64,000 nt of DNA from Kineosporia mesophila. Its GTDB lineage: Bacteria; Actinomycetota; Actinomycetes; Actinomycetales; Kineosporiaceae. The notes under the pieces were generated by a model. The model saw only the letters and a program-made list of their open reading frames with translations, made no database searches and was not told the DNA's origin. The stretch covers positions 19,907-83,906 of the forward strand of contig NZ_JAJOMA010000031.1 of the NCBI RefSeq assembly GCF_021129235.1, in the 5' to 3' direction. Shown piece after piece: positions 8,392 to 17,324 of this stretch (the first letter of the stretch is position 1; every line of letters starts with the position of its first letter). The translations under genes were made by a program, and so were the position numbers.

Positions 8392-9222
8392 TCATGCGTC
8401 GAAGTCTGTGCTCCGGCTGACCGTTTCCCAGGAATCCACCTCGGTACGCAGGTCGTCGAGGGCGGCCCGGAACGCGTCGGAGGCGTCGTTGCCGAGCAGC
8501 AGCATGTACGGCGGCCGCGAGGACTCCACCGCATCGATCAGGGCGGCGGCGGCCCTGGCCGGGTCGCCCTTCTGCGTGCCGTGGACAGTGTCGTGTTCCT
8601 TGCGGCGCCGGCCGGCAGTCTGGGCGTAATCCGCGATCGCCACGTCTGCCTGGGTGAGCGAGCGGCCTGCGAAGTCGGTCCGGAAACCACCAGGTTCGAC
8701 GACCATGGCGGTGATCCCCAGAGGCGCAACCTCTTTACGCAAGGACAGGGTCAGTGCCTCGACCGCGGCCTTGACGGCTGCGTAATAGCCGGAACCCTCC
8801 GGCGAGATGCGCGCACCGATCGACGAAATATTCACGATTGTTCCCGAACGGCGGGCGCGCATACCCGGCAGGACGGCCTTGACGGTTCGGGCCGCCCCGA
8901 AGACATGAGTCTCGAAAAGCTGCCGGACAGCTTCGTCCTCACCTTCCTCGACGGCCGCCCGGTAGCCGTATCCGGCGTTGTTCACCAGCACGTCGATGCC
9001 GCCGAAACGTTCCACCCCGGCCGTAACCGCAGCCGAAACCTGCTGCTGATCGGTCACATCGAGGGGAAGAGCCAGGGCGGCGTCTGGGTAGCGATCCGCC
9101 AGGTCCTGCACCGTGGTGACATCTCGGGCGGTGACGACCGCGTGGTGGCCGCGGGCCAGCACCGCTTCGGCGAATGCGCGTCCCAGGCCGGTCGAGCAGC
9201 CGGTGATCAGCCAGGTGGTCAT
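8392..9222 (-). CDS. Short-chain dehydrogenase/reductase
   Basis: A complete classical SDR (276 aa): WLITGCSTGLGRAFAEAVL with the cofactor loop at the N-terminus, DVTD near 55, VNNAGYGYR near 85, and the catalytic Ser (NISS about 135) and Tyr-x3-Lys (YYAAVKAA about 150). The C-terminal extension (RPPYMLLLGNDASDAFR) is typical of the group that acts on sugars or small ketones and often sits beside aldo-keto reductases. AAGGAAGG precedes the ATG. It lies 13 bp downstream of the aldo-keto reductase gene and is surely co-transcribed with it. NADP preference is inferred, not visible. Confidence 0.9.
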   Translation of the reverse strand: MTTWLITGCSTGLGRAFAEAVLARGHHAVVTARDVTTVQDLADRYPDAALALPLDVTDQQQVSAAVTAGVERFGGIDVLVNNAGYGYRAAVEEGEDEAVRQLFETHVFGAARTVKAVLPGMRARRSGTIVNISSIGARISPEGSGYYAAVKAAVEALTLSLRKEVAPLGITAMVVEPGGFRTDFAGRSLTQADVAIADYAQTAGRRRKEHDTVHGTQKGDPARAAAALIDAVESSRPPYMLLLGNDASDAFRAALDDLRTEVDSWETVSRSTDFDA

Positions 9223-9235
9223 GGATTTCCTTCCT

Positions 9236-10123
9236 TCAGGACTCGGGGATCTCGCGGCCGAAGGTCTCCAGTGTGATGACGTCCGGTTCCGGGCCCCCGC
9301 GACGGCCGGTGTCGAGCTTGTCGATCGAGGCGAGCTGGTCGTCGGTGAGATCGAAGTCGAAGACGTCGAGGTTCTCGGCGATGCGCTCGGGACGGGTCGA
9401 CTTCGGGATCGCGGAACGTCCCTGCTGCACGTGCCAGCGCAGCATGACCTGGGCCGGGGTCTTGCCGTGGGCCTGGGCGATCTCGCCGATCAGCGGGTCC
9501 TGCAGGGTACTGGTGTGCTCGCCGTCGCGGTAGAAGGTGATGCCGCCGATCGGGGACCAGGCCTGGGTCAGGATGCCGTGCTGGGCGTTGAACGCCTGGA
9601 CCTGCGGCTGGGTGAAGTAGGGGTGGACCTCGATCTGGTTGACCGCCGGCACGACGCTCGCGTGCTCGAGCAGGGTGGTCAGGTGCTGCACCATGAAGTT
9701 GCTGACGCCGATGGCGCGGACCCGGCCGTCGGCGAGCAGCGTCTCCAGCGCGCGGTAGGCGTCCAGGGTCTTGGTGAAGTCCGAGGGCAGGGCCTGGTGC
9801 AGGATCAGCAGGTCGATCTGCTCCAGGCCGAGCTTGCCCACGCTCTTGCCGAACCCGTGCAGCGTCTGCTCGTAGCCGTAGTCGCTGATCCAGATCTTGG
9901 TCTCGATGAAGACCTCGGACCGGTCGAGACCGGACTGCCCGATCGCCTCGCCGACCTGACGCTCGTTGCCGTAGGCCGCGGCCGTGTCGATGTGCCGGTA
10001 GCCGGCCTGCAGGGCCGATGCGACGGACGAGCGGGTCTCCTCGGGCGGGGTCTGGAAGACTCCGAACCCGATTGCGGGGATCTGGACACCGCTGTTCAGG
10101 TTCAGGTGGGTAACGGGCGACAT
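9236..10123 (-). CDS. Aldo/keto reductase (2,5-diketo-D-gluconate reductase-like)
   Basis: A full-length TIM-barrel AKR (295 aa). The tetrad can be placed: Asp and Tyr in IDTAAAYGNE (about 50-55), Lys in IETKIWISDYG (about 80) and His in LLILHQAL (about 113). The C-terminal NADPH site is in AIPKSTRPERIAENL (about 245-260). These enzymes reduce aldehydes and ketones in the cytoplasm. GGAGG lies before the ATG. First gene of a two-gene operon with the SDR downstream; the 330-bp gap upstream holds its promoter. Confidence 0.9.
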   Translation of the reverse strand: MSPVTHLNLNSGVQIPAIGFGVFQTPPEETRSSVASALQAGYRHIDTAAAYGNERQVGEAIGQSGLDRSEVFIETKIWISDYGYEQTLHGFGKSVGKLGLEQIDLLILHQALPSDFTKTLDAYRALETLLADGRVRAIGVSNFMVQHLTTLLEHASVVPAVNQIEVHPYFTQPQVQAFNAQHGILTQAWSPIGGITFYRDGEHTSTLQDPLIGEIAQAHGKTPAQVMLRWHVQQGRSAIPKSTRPERIAENLDVFDFDLTDDQLASIDKLDTGRRGGPEPDVITLETFGREIPES

Positions 10124-10453
10124 GAGCGAAAACCTCCGGTGGCGGGAACGCTGGCGTAGCCACGTGAATCGGCTACCTTCGCGAGGTTATGACGGCCATC
10201 CCGTAAATACCTGCCGGATAAGGCTCTTAAGGGGTGCCTGTCATTACCCCCTTGTCCGCGGCGCCCCCCAAAAATGCTGTCTTACGGTGCGTTCGGGCCG
10301 CGGCCGACGGGACTCCCTGACAGACCCACGATCGGCCGCGACCCTTCGATCCTATGCAGTCCGACACCGAAAAGTCACACGCCGGACACGTAGAGTGCCC
10401 TTTTTTGCACCTATGGACACCCGTGGGCGCCCTCGCTGCCTGCTGATCGGACG
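10124..10453 (-). promoter_or_regulatory. Promoter region of the aldo-keto reductase-SDR operon
   Basis: No gene is supported in this 330-bp gap. It is less GC-rich than its surroundings near 10195-10265 and carries an imperfect inverted repeat, AAGGGGT then ten bases then ACCCCCTT (about 10227-10252), about 105 bp from the start codon. That could be an operator or part of a terminator. No clear -35/-10 pair was seen. Confidence 0.4.
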
Positions 10454-11260
10454 TCAGCCGCCGAACTCCGCGTCGGAGATCACCCGGTCGAAGCGGCCCT
10501 GTCCCAGGTCGGTCCGCCGGATCATGAACCGGGCGTTGGTGTCGGGGTAGTCGTCGTCCAGCAGCCCGAACTGAGCCAAGGGGAGCCATTCCCGCTGCAC
10601 CTGGGCATGGGCCCGGTGGAAGTCTTCCCAGCTGTCCACAGAGGGAAGTAGCCCCTGGGTACCGAGCTCGTACATCACGGTCTGTTCCGGGCTGTTGTGG
10701 GCGACGTCCCCGTATCCGCCGATGCGCATCCGGTCGCGGCCGGGCTGATCGACCTCCGGCCAGTAGGTGCGGGCCAGTTCCGTCAGCTGGTCGAAGTGCC
10801 GGGTCGTGCTGGGATCCGGGGTGGTGTCGCGGCTGAACCGGACCGACGGATAGAGGTCGACCCGTTCATAGTGCGGAAGGTGGCTCTGCTCCGGCCCGAG
10901 GGCGGGAACGTGGAGCACCTGTTCCGGCAGTCCCGGCCCGTCGGTGTCCCAGGGCTCGTCGTGACTCTGGAAGAACAGGAGATGGCCCTGCTGGGGGAGG
11001 GCGAGGTCCGAGGCGGCCGGCCGAGGCAGCAGGGCGCAATGGATGGCGGCCAGGAAACCCAGCGGCTGGCCTTGCGGGTCCACGGGCCACGACACATCGG
11101 TGGGCAGCGTCGGCCAGCCATCGATCTGAGCGGCGGGCGGACCCTCGCCCGTGACGTCCAGTTGCCAGCAGAACCGGGTCCCGGCCAGCCATGCGTCCAC
11201 CTGGGTGGTACTCGCGCCCTGCTGCCGGGCATCCGCCCGGAACGCTTCCAGCTCATCCAT
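10454..11260 (-). CDS. DUF1963 family protein
   Basis: A soluble protein of about 268 aa with the DUF1963 pattern: a W-P-x-D-x-x-G-x-P-L-x-F-L/F-A core (SWPVDPQGQPLGFLAAIHC), HLLFFQSHDEPWDTDG, and the C-terminal MRIGGYGDVAHN and MIRRTDLGQGRFDRV elements. The family (YwqG-like) has no defined biochemical role. The ATG at 11260 is chosen at the start of conserved sequence; the frame extends to 11317. It is a single gene between the AKR promoter region and the I36 inhibitor gene. Confidence 0.7.
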   Translation of the reverse strand: MDELEAFRADARQQGASTTQVDAWLAGTRFCWQLDVTGEGPPAAQIDGWPTLPTDVSWPVDPQGQPLGFLAAIHCALLPRPAASDLALPQQGHLLFFQSHDEPWDTDGPGLPEQVLHVPALGPEQSHLPHYERVDLYPSVRFSRDTTPDPSTTRHFDQLTELARTYWPEVDQPGRDRMRIGGYGDVAHNSPEQTVMYELGTQGLLPSVDSWEDFHRAHAQVQREWLPLAQFGLLDDDYPDTNARFMIRRTDLGQGRFDRVISDAEFGG

Positions 11261-11520
11261 ACCGGTATTCAACCAAAAGAGGTACGGGGCGAGGGCGCTC
11301 ACACGTGGCCGCGGCAACCGTCGGGGTGGGCCATCCGAGGAGATTGAGGACGAGGATGCAGGTTTCGTTGCCGAGATCGACTGCTGGTTCGTCAGTCAGG
11401 AAGGGGGAAGAGCTCTTGGCCTTCTGGCTGCAGGAGTGAACTGGCCTTCTGGACATGGGTCTTCGAAGCCAGGGCCGGTGGCCCGGTCCGGGTCACCGGC
11501 CCCGTATCGTTCAGGGGCGA

Positions 11521-11892
11521 TCAGCTGGCCGAGAGTTTGACAGAATTGTAAGGCGTGTAGTCGTAGTCGTAGTAGGTCCCGGCCCTCTGAATACCAGCGC
11601 AGTTCGTGCCGTTGGTGCCGTAGCAGTTACGGACGACAGCCCCGCCGGTCTGATTGTTGAAAAGGCGGTGGGTGCCGTACTGGTTCGTGAGATTGTGCCC
11701 GCCGTAGGTGTACCACTTGTACGACGGCACATCGTTGTTCCAGCCGGCGCTCTGCGGGTACAGACAGACGTATCCCGAAGGGCAACCGTGAGAAGTGGCG
11801 GCCTGAGCCGTCGCCGACGTCGCGATGCTCAGCGACACCGCGGAACCGGCCACCATCAGGGCCGTGGCGAACTTCTTCGTCAACCGATGCAT
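11521..11892 (-). CDS. Secreted peptidase-inhibitor I36 (SMPI-like) protein
   Basis: A 123-aa exported protein. A Sec signal peptide (about residues 1-31, cleavage after ATAQA) is followed by a beta-rich domain with CPSGYVCLYPQSAGWNN, the typical N-terminal strand and Cys pair of Streptomyces metalloproteinase inhibitor (SMPI) and crystallin-fold relatives. Four cysteines in the mature part could form two disulfides. AGGAGA precedes the ATG at 11892. A protease-inhibitor role is inferred from the family; many such Actinobacteria proteins are uncharacterised. Confidence 0.8.
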   Translation of the reverse strand: MHRLTKKFATALMVAGSAVSLSIATSATAQAATSHGCPSGYVCLYPQSAGWNNDVPSYKWYTYGGHNLTNQYGTHRLFNNQTGGAVVRNCYGTNGTNCAGIQRAGTYYDYDYTPYNSVKLSAS

Positions 11893-12337
11893 GTCGTCTC
11901 CTGGATCGTGGGTGACTTCCTCGCACGGAACCCGCCGCTGCGGAACGTGTCCTGGGCCGGTCAGCCCGACCGACGGCGTGTACGGACGATCGTGCTGGCG
12001 TCACAGCCCCCACACCAGGAGTTTCCCATTGCCCATGGCGGTAGCGTCGATCGTCAGGGCCGCCGACCACGACATGGTGCACTCCATCATCGCCGACGAG
12101 AGCCGCCACGAGTATCTGCTCGGCCTCATCCTGCGCGGCATCCGGCGGATTTTCGACGCGGAGTAGGTCATGGTTCGGGTGATCGACGAGACGCCGAGGA
12201 CTTCCGTGGCACGAACCCCGAACGTCCAGCTGCCCGGTGCCCGTCCCGGCCAACGGGACGGGCACCGGAACGCCGCAGGTGGCGGGGCGATCCTGGGCAG
12301 CCAGTAGCGCTGCCGCAGCGTACGGATCGAGGCCCAC
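11893..12337. other. 445-bp gap with a strong hairpin and no clear gene
   Basis: It contains the start region of the I36 gene on the left, a 43-codon open frame (12035-12166, plus, with GGAG 12 bases upstream) that resembles nothing recognisable, and a perfect 15-bp hairpin at 12234-12268. There is no long leader structure recognisable as a manganese riboswitch before mntH. Confidence 0.5.
12234..12268. repeat. Perfect 15-bp inverted repeat (hairpin)
   Basis: Arms CCGGTGCCCGTCCCG (12234-12248) and CGGGACGGGCACCGG (12254-12268) are exact complements around the loop GCCAA. There is no T-run on either side. It lies 70 bp before the mntH start, so it could be a factor-assisted terminator, a REP-like element or a regulatory stem in the mntH leader. 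Confidence 0.8.
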
Positions 12338-13582
12338 ATGAGCTCATCACCCGCGCCCGACATGGCCAGGACCGTACAGGCCGCGCCCATCAGCCGACGC
12401 GCGGTCGGCACGACCATGGGATCTGCCCTGATCGCCGCCGTGGCCTACATCGACCCGGGAAACTTCGCCACGAACGTGACCGCAGGCGCCCGGTTCGGGC
12501 CCATGCTGGTCTGGGTCGTCGTCGCGGCGAGCGCCGTCGGCCTGCTCGTGCAGTACCTGGCGTCCAAGCTGGGACTGGTCACCGGGCGCAGCCTGCCCGA
12601 ACACTGCCGCGAGAGGATGCCGTCCTGGGCGCGGGTCGGGATGTGGTTACAGGCCGAACTGGTCGTCATCATGACCGACCTGGCCGAGGTGGTCGGCGGC
12701 GCGATCGCCCTGCACCTGCTGTTCGGTGTTCCGATGCTCGCCGGGGCTACGGCCATGGTCCTGACGTCTCTGGCCGTTCTCGGCCTGAAGGTCAACGGCT
12801 ACAGCCTCTTCCGCCCAGTGGTGTACGCAGGCCTGGCAACGGTGGCCGCGGCGTTCGGATACCAGGTCCTTCACGCGGACCTGGGCGCGGGGGAGTTGGC
12901 CTCCGGCCTGATACCCCGGCTGCAGGGGATCGACAGCGCCTACCTGGCCGCGGGTGTGGTCGGGGCGACGGTGATGCCGCACGTGGTCTACCTGCACTCG
13001 GACATGACCAAGACCGAGCTCGCGGTGTCGGGCCGCGCGGTGCCGGAGCTTCTGCGCCGTTCCCGCCGCGAGATCTCGGCCGCCATGCTGGTCGCGGCCT
13101 CCATCAACGTCTGCATCATGCTCGCCGCCACCACGCTCGGAGCGCAGCAGGCCGGTTCGCTGGCCGACGCGCACGCAGGGTTCGCCTCCGTGATGGGGGC
13201 CGCCGCCGGCTGGGCCTTCGCGCTCGCCCTGCTGGCCTCGAGCCTCGCCTCCACCTGTGTAGGCGTCTATAGCGGCCAGGCCATCATGGCGGGCTTCCTG
13301 CGCCGTCATGTGTCTGCATGGTTGTTACGCTGCGTGTCTGCCGTTCCGGCCCTGGCTGTCCTGGCCGCCGGGGTCGACCCGACGGCCGCGCTCGTCCTGA
13401 GCCAGGTGGCGCTGTCCTTCGGCATTCCGCTGGCCCTCGCGCCGCTGCTCTGGCTCACCAGCAGCAGCACGGTGATGGGGTCGGCGGCGAACACATCGTT
13501 GACGGTCGGTGCCATCGGAACGGTGCTCGGCCTCGTCATCGGGCTGAACGTGTTTCTCACCGGCAGCCTACTGATCGGCTGA
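12338..13582 (+). CDS. mntH: Nramp-family Mn(II)/Fe(II) transporter
   Basis: A full-length (414 aa) proton-coupled divalent metal importer of the inner membrane with about 11 hydrophobic helices. The metal-binding DPGN motif in TM1 (AYIDPGNFATNVTAGA, about 36-51) and the M-P-H element in TM6 (GATVMPHVVYLHS, about 210-222) are intact, as expected for manganese transport. It stands alone between a hairpin-bearing leader and a convergent exporter gene. No MntR or Fur box was recognised in the leader, so its control is unknown. Confidence 0.93.
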   Translation: MSSSPAPDMARTVQAAPISRRAVGTTMGSALIAAVAYIDPGNFATNVTAGARFGPMLVWVVVAASAVGLLVQYLASKLGLVTGRSLPEHCRERMPSWARVGMWLQAELVVIMTDLAEVVGGAIALHLLFGVPMLAGATAMVLTSLAVLGLKVNGYSLFRPVVYAGLATVAAAFGYQVLHADLGAGELASGLIPRLQGIDSAYLAAGVVGATVMPHVVYLHSDMTKTELAVSGRAVPELLRRSRREISAAMLVAASINVCIMLAATTLGAQQAGSLADAHAGFASVMGAAAGWAFALALLASSLASTCVGVYSGQAIMAGFLRRHVSAWLLRCVSAVPALAVLAAGVDPTAALVLSQVALSFGIPLALAPLLWLTSSSTVMGSAANTSLTVGAIGTVLGLVIGLNVFLTGSLLIG

Positions 13583-13756
13583 CACCGGTGCTCCCGCGCA
13601 GGACGAGATCGCATTCCTAGGAGGATCCGTGGCTCCGGTGAGTCAAGGTCTGTGCGCCGATCCAGACACGGTACGGCACGGGGACGGTGCTGGGACCGGG
13701 CCACGTCGGGTCCCGGCCGCGTGTCCGTGATCCGGGCAGGACGGCCGGGATACCAG

Positions 13757-15193
13757 TCAGTGGCCCGGCTGCTTCGCGGCCGGGATGTTGGGGATGGCCA
13801 GCGCGATGGCTGCGGCCAGGACCGAGGCGACGGCGCAGATGGCGAACAACTGCCGGTAGGCGTCGAGGCTCGGGATCTCCGCGCCGCCGAGGGCGATCGT
13901 GCTGGCGGCCATGATCGCCCCGCCGACCGCGCTGGCCAGGGAACTGCCGACCGAGCGCACCAGGGTGTTGAGGCCGTTGGCCGCCGCCAGTTCGTTCGTG
14001 GCGGTGTGGGCGTTGATGATGGCAGGCATGGCTGCGTAGCCGATCCCTGTGCCGGCGCCGACGACGGTCGTACCGACGATGACCTGCCACAGCGAGTCCG
14101 TGGCCACGATCCGCGCGGCCCAGCCGACCGCCACGATGACCGCACCGATGGCCAGGGTGCGGGGGGCTCCGATCCGCTGGGCCACCTTCGCCGAGACCGG
14201 CGCCAGGATCAGCATCGCCAGGCCGCTCGGGAGCATGGCCAGCCCGCCGGTCAGCACCGACGACCCGAAGCCGTAACCGGTGGCCGCCGGGGCCTGGACG
14301 TAGGAAGCCGTACCGATCAGTGAGGCGAACAGGGCGAACCCGAAAAAGATCGAGGCGATGTTCGTCAGCAGGATCGGACGGCGCCGCAACGTCGCCAGAT
14401 CGACCAGCGGCTGGGCGATCCTGGTCTGAGCGACCGCGAAGACCACGAACAGCGCGGCGGACAGCCCCAGCAGACCGACGACCTCGACCGAGCCCCAGCC
14501 CCACTTGGTGGCCTGCGACAGGGGGAAGAGCAGCGACACCAGCGCGCCTCCCAGAAGAACCGTGCCCACGAAGTCGATCCGCCCGCCGGTGCGGGAGGCG
14601 TCCTCCGGGACCAGGGCCCAGATACCGGCCAGGGCGAGAAGACCGGCCGCGGCGGTGATCCAGAACAGGACGTGGAAATCGGCATGCTCGGCGATCAGAG
14701 CGGCGAGGGGCAGGCCGAGGGCACCGCCGACCCCGAGCATCGCGCTGACGGTGGCGATGGCCGTGCCCGCCTTCTCCCGCGGGACGAGTGCGCTCAGCAG
14801 GCTCACCCCCAGAGGGATGGCCGCGGCGGACAGACCCTGGATGGCGCGACCGACGATCAGCAGCGTGATGTTGCTGGTCAAAGCGGTGAGGAGTGATCCG
14901 GCGACAAGGGAGCCGACACTCACCAGCAGAAGGCGGCGCTTGCCGAACATGTCTCCCAGACGACCCATCAGCGGGACGGCGACCGCAGCGACCAGAAGTG
15001 TCGAGGTGAGAAGCCACTGCACGTTCGACACCGATGTGTCGAGTTTCTGCGGCAGTTCACCGAGGACCGGGATGAGGATCGACTGCGAGAGCGACACGAC
15101 CAGAGCAGCTGTGCCGACGAAGAAGAGCCACAGCCCGATGGGCTGGTCGGTCTTCGCTACTGGGGTGTCGGCCGCGGGAACAGTTGCGGGCAC
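13757..15193 (-). CDS. MFS drug exporter, DHA2 family (14 TM)
   Basis: A 478-aa membrane protein of the EmrB/QacA type with about 14 hydrophobic segments. Motif A is seen in the TM2-TM3 loop (GRLGDMFGKRR, about 77-87), motif C-like GxxxG sequence in TM5 (MLGVGGALGLPLAALI), and the TM13 element LNTLVRSVGSSLASAVGG near 405-422. It should expel a drug or metabolite by proton antiport. GTG at 15193 has GGAGGGA upstream. The 60-aa membrane protein gene lies 27 bp upstream on the same strand. The final GGSLASAVGG-type segment is intact, unlike the remnant at 7.2 kb. Confidence 0.9.
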   Translation of the reverse strand: MPATVPAADTPVAKTDQPIGLWLFFVGTAALVVSLSQSILIPVLGELPQKLDTSVSNVQWLLTSTLLVAAVAVPLMGRLGDMFGKRRLLLVSVGSLVAGSLLTALTSNITLLIVGRAIQGLSAAAIPLGVSLLSALVPREKAGTAIATVSAMLGVGGALGLPLAALIAEHADFHVLFWITAAAGLLALAGIWALVPEDASRTGGRIDFVGTVLLGGALVSLLFPLSQATKWGWGSVEVVGLLGLSAALFVVFAVAQTRIAQPLVDLATLRRRPILLTNIASIFFGFALFASLIGTASYVQAPAATGYGFGSSVLTGGLAMLPSGLAMLILAPVSAKVAQRIGAPRTLAIGAVIVAVGWAARIVATDSLWQVIVGTTVVGAGTGIGYAAMPAIINAHTATNELAAANGLNTLVRSVGSSLASAVGGAIMAASTIALGGAEIPSLDAYRQLFAICAVASVLAAAIALAIPNIPAAKQPGH

Positions 15194-15220
15194 GGGTTTC
15201 TCCCTCCATTAGGTTCAGAT

Positions 15221-15403
15221 TCAGGCGGATTCGGGTGTGTCACGCAGCAGGGCGACCCCGGCACCGAGGGCGACCACTCCCATGCCGGCCGCGGTCATGA
15301 CGGCCTGGGCGCCGTCCAGCGCGAGCGGCGCCACGACCGCGACCCCCAGGTTGAAGAGGAAGAGGAACCACAGGACGGCACGACTGGGCAGGAAGCGCTT
15401 CAT
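15221..15403 (-). CDS. Small membrane protein
   Basis: A 60-aa protein with two hydrophobic helices (about 8-30 and 34-53) separated by a short turn. AAGGAG sits eight bases before the ATG, supporting translation. It is the first gene of a likely two-gene unit with the DHA2 exporter 27 bp downstream and could be a small accessory of it. No family is recognised. Confidence 0.6.
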   Translation of the reverse strand: MKRFLPSRAVLWFLFLFNLGVAVVAPLALDGAQAVMTAAGMGVVALGAGVALLRDTPESA

Positions 15404-15706
15404 GACGGGGTGTCTCCTTGGTGGACGGTGGCCGGGATCGGCATGACACGAGTGTCGGAGCCGGGGCCGGCCCGGTCGTCAGCCCACCGGTGCGGTCGGG
15501 GTACCGCTTTCGTGGGAGGCCCGGTCGTTGGGACGGCGCCCGCCCCAACGCCTACCGTGATCGCGGTAGGCGCGGTACAGCCACCGACCGACGATTTACG
15601 GTGCCCGGGTGGCCAGGCTCGTCGAGGCATACAGGTCACCGCAGGCTCATGTGCACCGCGGTCCGACCACGCTGCTGTCGCCTCGACATATCGATCTGGA
15701 GTCCTG
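15404..15706. promoter_or_regulatory. Divergent intergenic region
   Basis: A 303-bp gap between the starts of the small membrane protein (minus) and the lipoprotein (plus), so it must hold promoters for both directions. No clear palindrome, -35/-10 pair or coding remnant was seen. Confidence 0.4.
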
Positions 15707-16150
15707 ATGAAGCGCCTCGAACTTGGTTCACGCACCCCTCGTGCCCTGGGCATCTGCGCGGTCCTGGCAGCAGTCGTCGTACTGTCCGGGTGCGACGACG
15801 CCACGGACGGCATCGGCTACACCTCGGGTCTTTCCGGCACCGAGACGGCCGGGCCGGGTACGGCTCCGGACAGCACCCCCGGTACCCGGGACGCCGGTGA
15901 CGAGGCCCCGGTCACCAGTGCCTCGTTCTGTGCCTTTCTCGAGGATGAGGCCACGAAGGTCGACGGGATGAGCACGGTGACGGTGCGCCGGACCCTGGTC
16001 GACGACATCTCCGACCTCTACGCATCGGCCGGGACCGCACAGGTCGACGAGAGCGACAGGCTGGAGATGGATGCCCTGGCGAAATCCTGCCCGGGCGACG
16101 CCGCCGCGGTCATGCTGGAGGCCCGGATCATTTCGTTCGCGCAGTTGTGA
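15707..16150 (+). CDS. Small lipoprotein of unknown function
   Basis: A 147-aa protein with an N-terminal hydrophobic helix and lipobox VLSGC (Cys about 28), then a Thr/Pro/Gly-rich linker (about 35-65) and a helical C-terminal domain with two cysteines (SFCAFLED and AKSCPGD) that could pair. It is predicted to be lipid-anchored outside the membrane. No family could be named. Confidence 0.7.
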   Translation: MKRLELGSRTPRALGICAVLAAVVVLSGCDDATDGIGYTSGLSGTETAGPGTAPDSTPGTRDAGDEAPVTSASFCAFLEDEATKVDGMSTVTVRRTLVDDISDLYASAGTAQVDESDRLEMDALAKSCPGDAAAVMLEARIISFAQL

Positions 16151-16272
16151 CGGCCAAGGGCAGCGTCGCTCGCACCCCTGCTGTGGTTCGCCGGCCGGCT
16201 CGTGTCCCTGACCGGCAGCCTGATCCTGGGCTACCGTCCCGTCTCGGGAGGTCCTGACCGGACGTCGCCGCC

Positions 16273-16449
16273 ATGATCGCCCAGCTGTCCCGGACCCGGC
16301 CGGTCACCGGTTCGCTCGGTGCTGACCTCCTCGGCGACCCGGCCCAGGACCTGGGGCCCGTCCTGGTGTTCCTGGCCGGAACGGGCTCCCGCTTCATGAC
16401 CGGTCAGCTGCTCCCGGTGACCGGTGGTTCCCTGATGCTGGGAGCGTGA
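16273..16449 (+). pseudogene. C-terminal fragment of a short-chain dehydrogenase
   Basis: The last 40 of 58 codons read GDPAQDLGPVLVFLAGTGSR, then FMTGQLLPVTGGSLMLGA and stop. This is the standard C-terminal element of FabG-type SDRs (FLAS..SRYVTGQ.L.VDGG). The cofactor loop and active site are missing, and the sequence before it (16151-16272) has no recognisable SDR frame. The remnant is not functional as an enzyme. Confidence 0.7.
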
Positions 16450-16649
16450 TCCCCGGCTGGGACCACGCGGGTCTCGGCGCCGTCGGAAGTCCAGGCCCGG
16501 GGCGGTGGCCGCCGGCGCGGTACCGCAGCAGACGTACGGCAGATGCTTCCGGGAGGTGATGTCCGGACCCCTGGGGTGCGAGATCGTCCTTGTACGCCCG
16601 ATCGACCGGGGAGAAGCCCGGCCGACGGGCGGGATGAGGAAGGACCGCC

Positions 16650-17324
16650 ATGACCGACTCCGAGAACGACCCAGGGGTCTACGAGTACACGAGGACGCAG
16701 GTCCCTCGGCGTCTGGAATGGGTGTACCGGGATGCCTACCGTCATTTCGGCTGGAACCTGGAGACCCAGGGGACCGGGCGCCGGATCGGCAGCACGGTGA
16801 CCATGAGTCTTCGGCGCGACCGGTCACTGGTAGAGCAGCAGCCGGCGCTGCGGGAACTGGAGACCGAGTGCCGTCGGGAACTGGCGGTACTCGGCGCCAA
16901 GGAGACTCTGCGAGCGGCTGTTCCCGCCTCGGCTGCTCTGCTGTCCTTGGTCGTGGGTTCCGGACTCGTCATCAGTTCTCTGCTGTCCCTGCGGGCCGGG
17001 GACGACATGCTGACGACGGCAGGCCTGGGTGCTCTTGGTCTCATGGCCTGGTTGGTGGGGGCCGTGGGGTACCGGATCGTGCGTCGCAGCGTGAACGAGC
17101 ACTATGCCGTCAGCGTCGCGGACCAGTACGCCGCGATCGACGAACTCGGTGAGCAGGCGGTCTCATGGGTCCGGCCGGGGAAGGCGCAGGACCCGAACGG
17201 TCCCGCGCGCTTCCCGGCTGCGGAGGTGCGGGTCAGGCCGCCGTCACCGCGACGGCCGGTGCATCACCCCGCGCCTCACGTTCTTCGGATCCCACGGCCC
17301 GCAACAGCGCCCAGATCATCATGA
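16650..17324 (+). CDS. Membrane protein of unknown function
   Basis: A 224-aa protein with a soluble N-terminal part (about 1-85), two hydrophobic helices (about 92-113 and 120-142) and a basic, proline-rich tail. GGAAGGA precedes the ATG. The last 92 bp overlap the end of the convergent membrane-protein gene at 17233; the low-complexity tail (from about residue 185) suggests the original stop was lost or shifted. No family is recognised. Confidence 0.6.
   Translation: MTDSENDPGVYEYTRTQVPRRLEWVYRDAYRHFGWNLETQGTGRRIGSTVTMSLRRDRSLVEQQPALRELETECRRELAVLGAKETLRAAVPASAALLSLVVGSGLVISSLLSLRAGDDMLTTAGLGALGLMAWLVGAVGYRIVRRSVNEHYAVSVADQYAAIDELGEQAVSWVRPGKAQDPNGPARFPAAEVRVRPPSPRRPVHHPAPHVLRIPRPATAPRSS

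Noticed and set aside
12035..12166. 43-codon plus frame with GGAG twelve bases upstream
   Set aside because: The spacing is too long for a normal ribosome site and the product resembles no family; it was left inside the gap entry.
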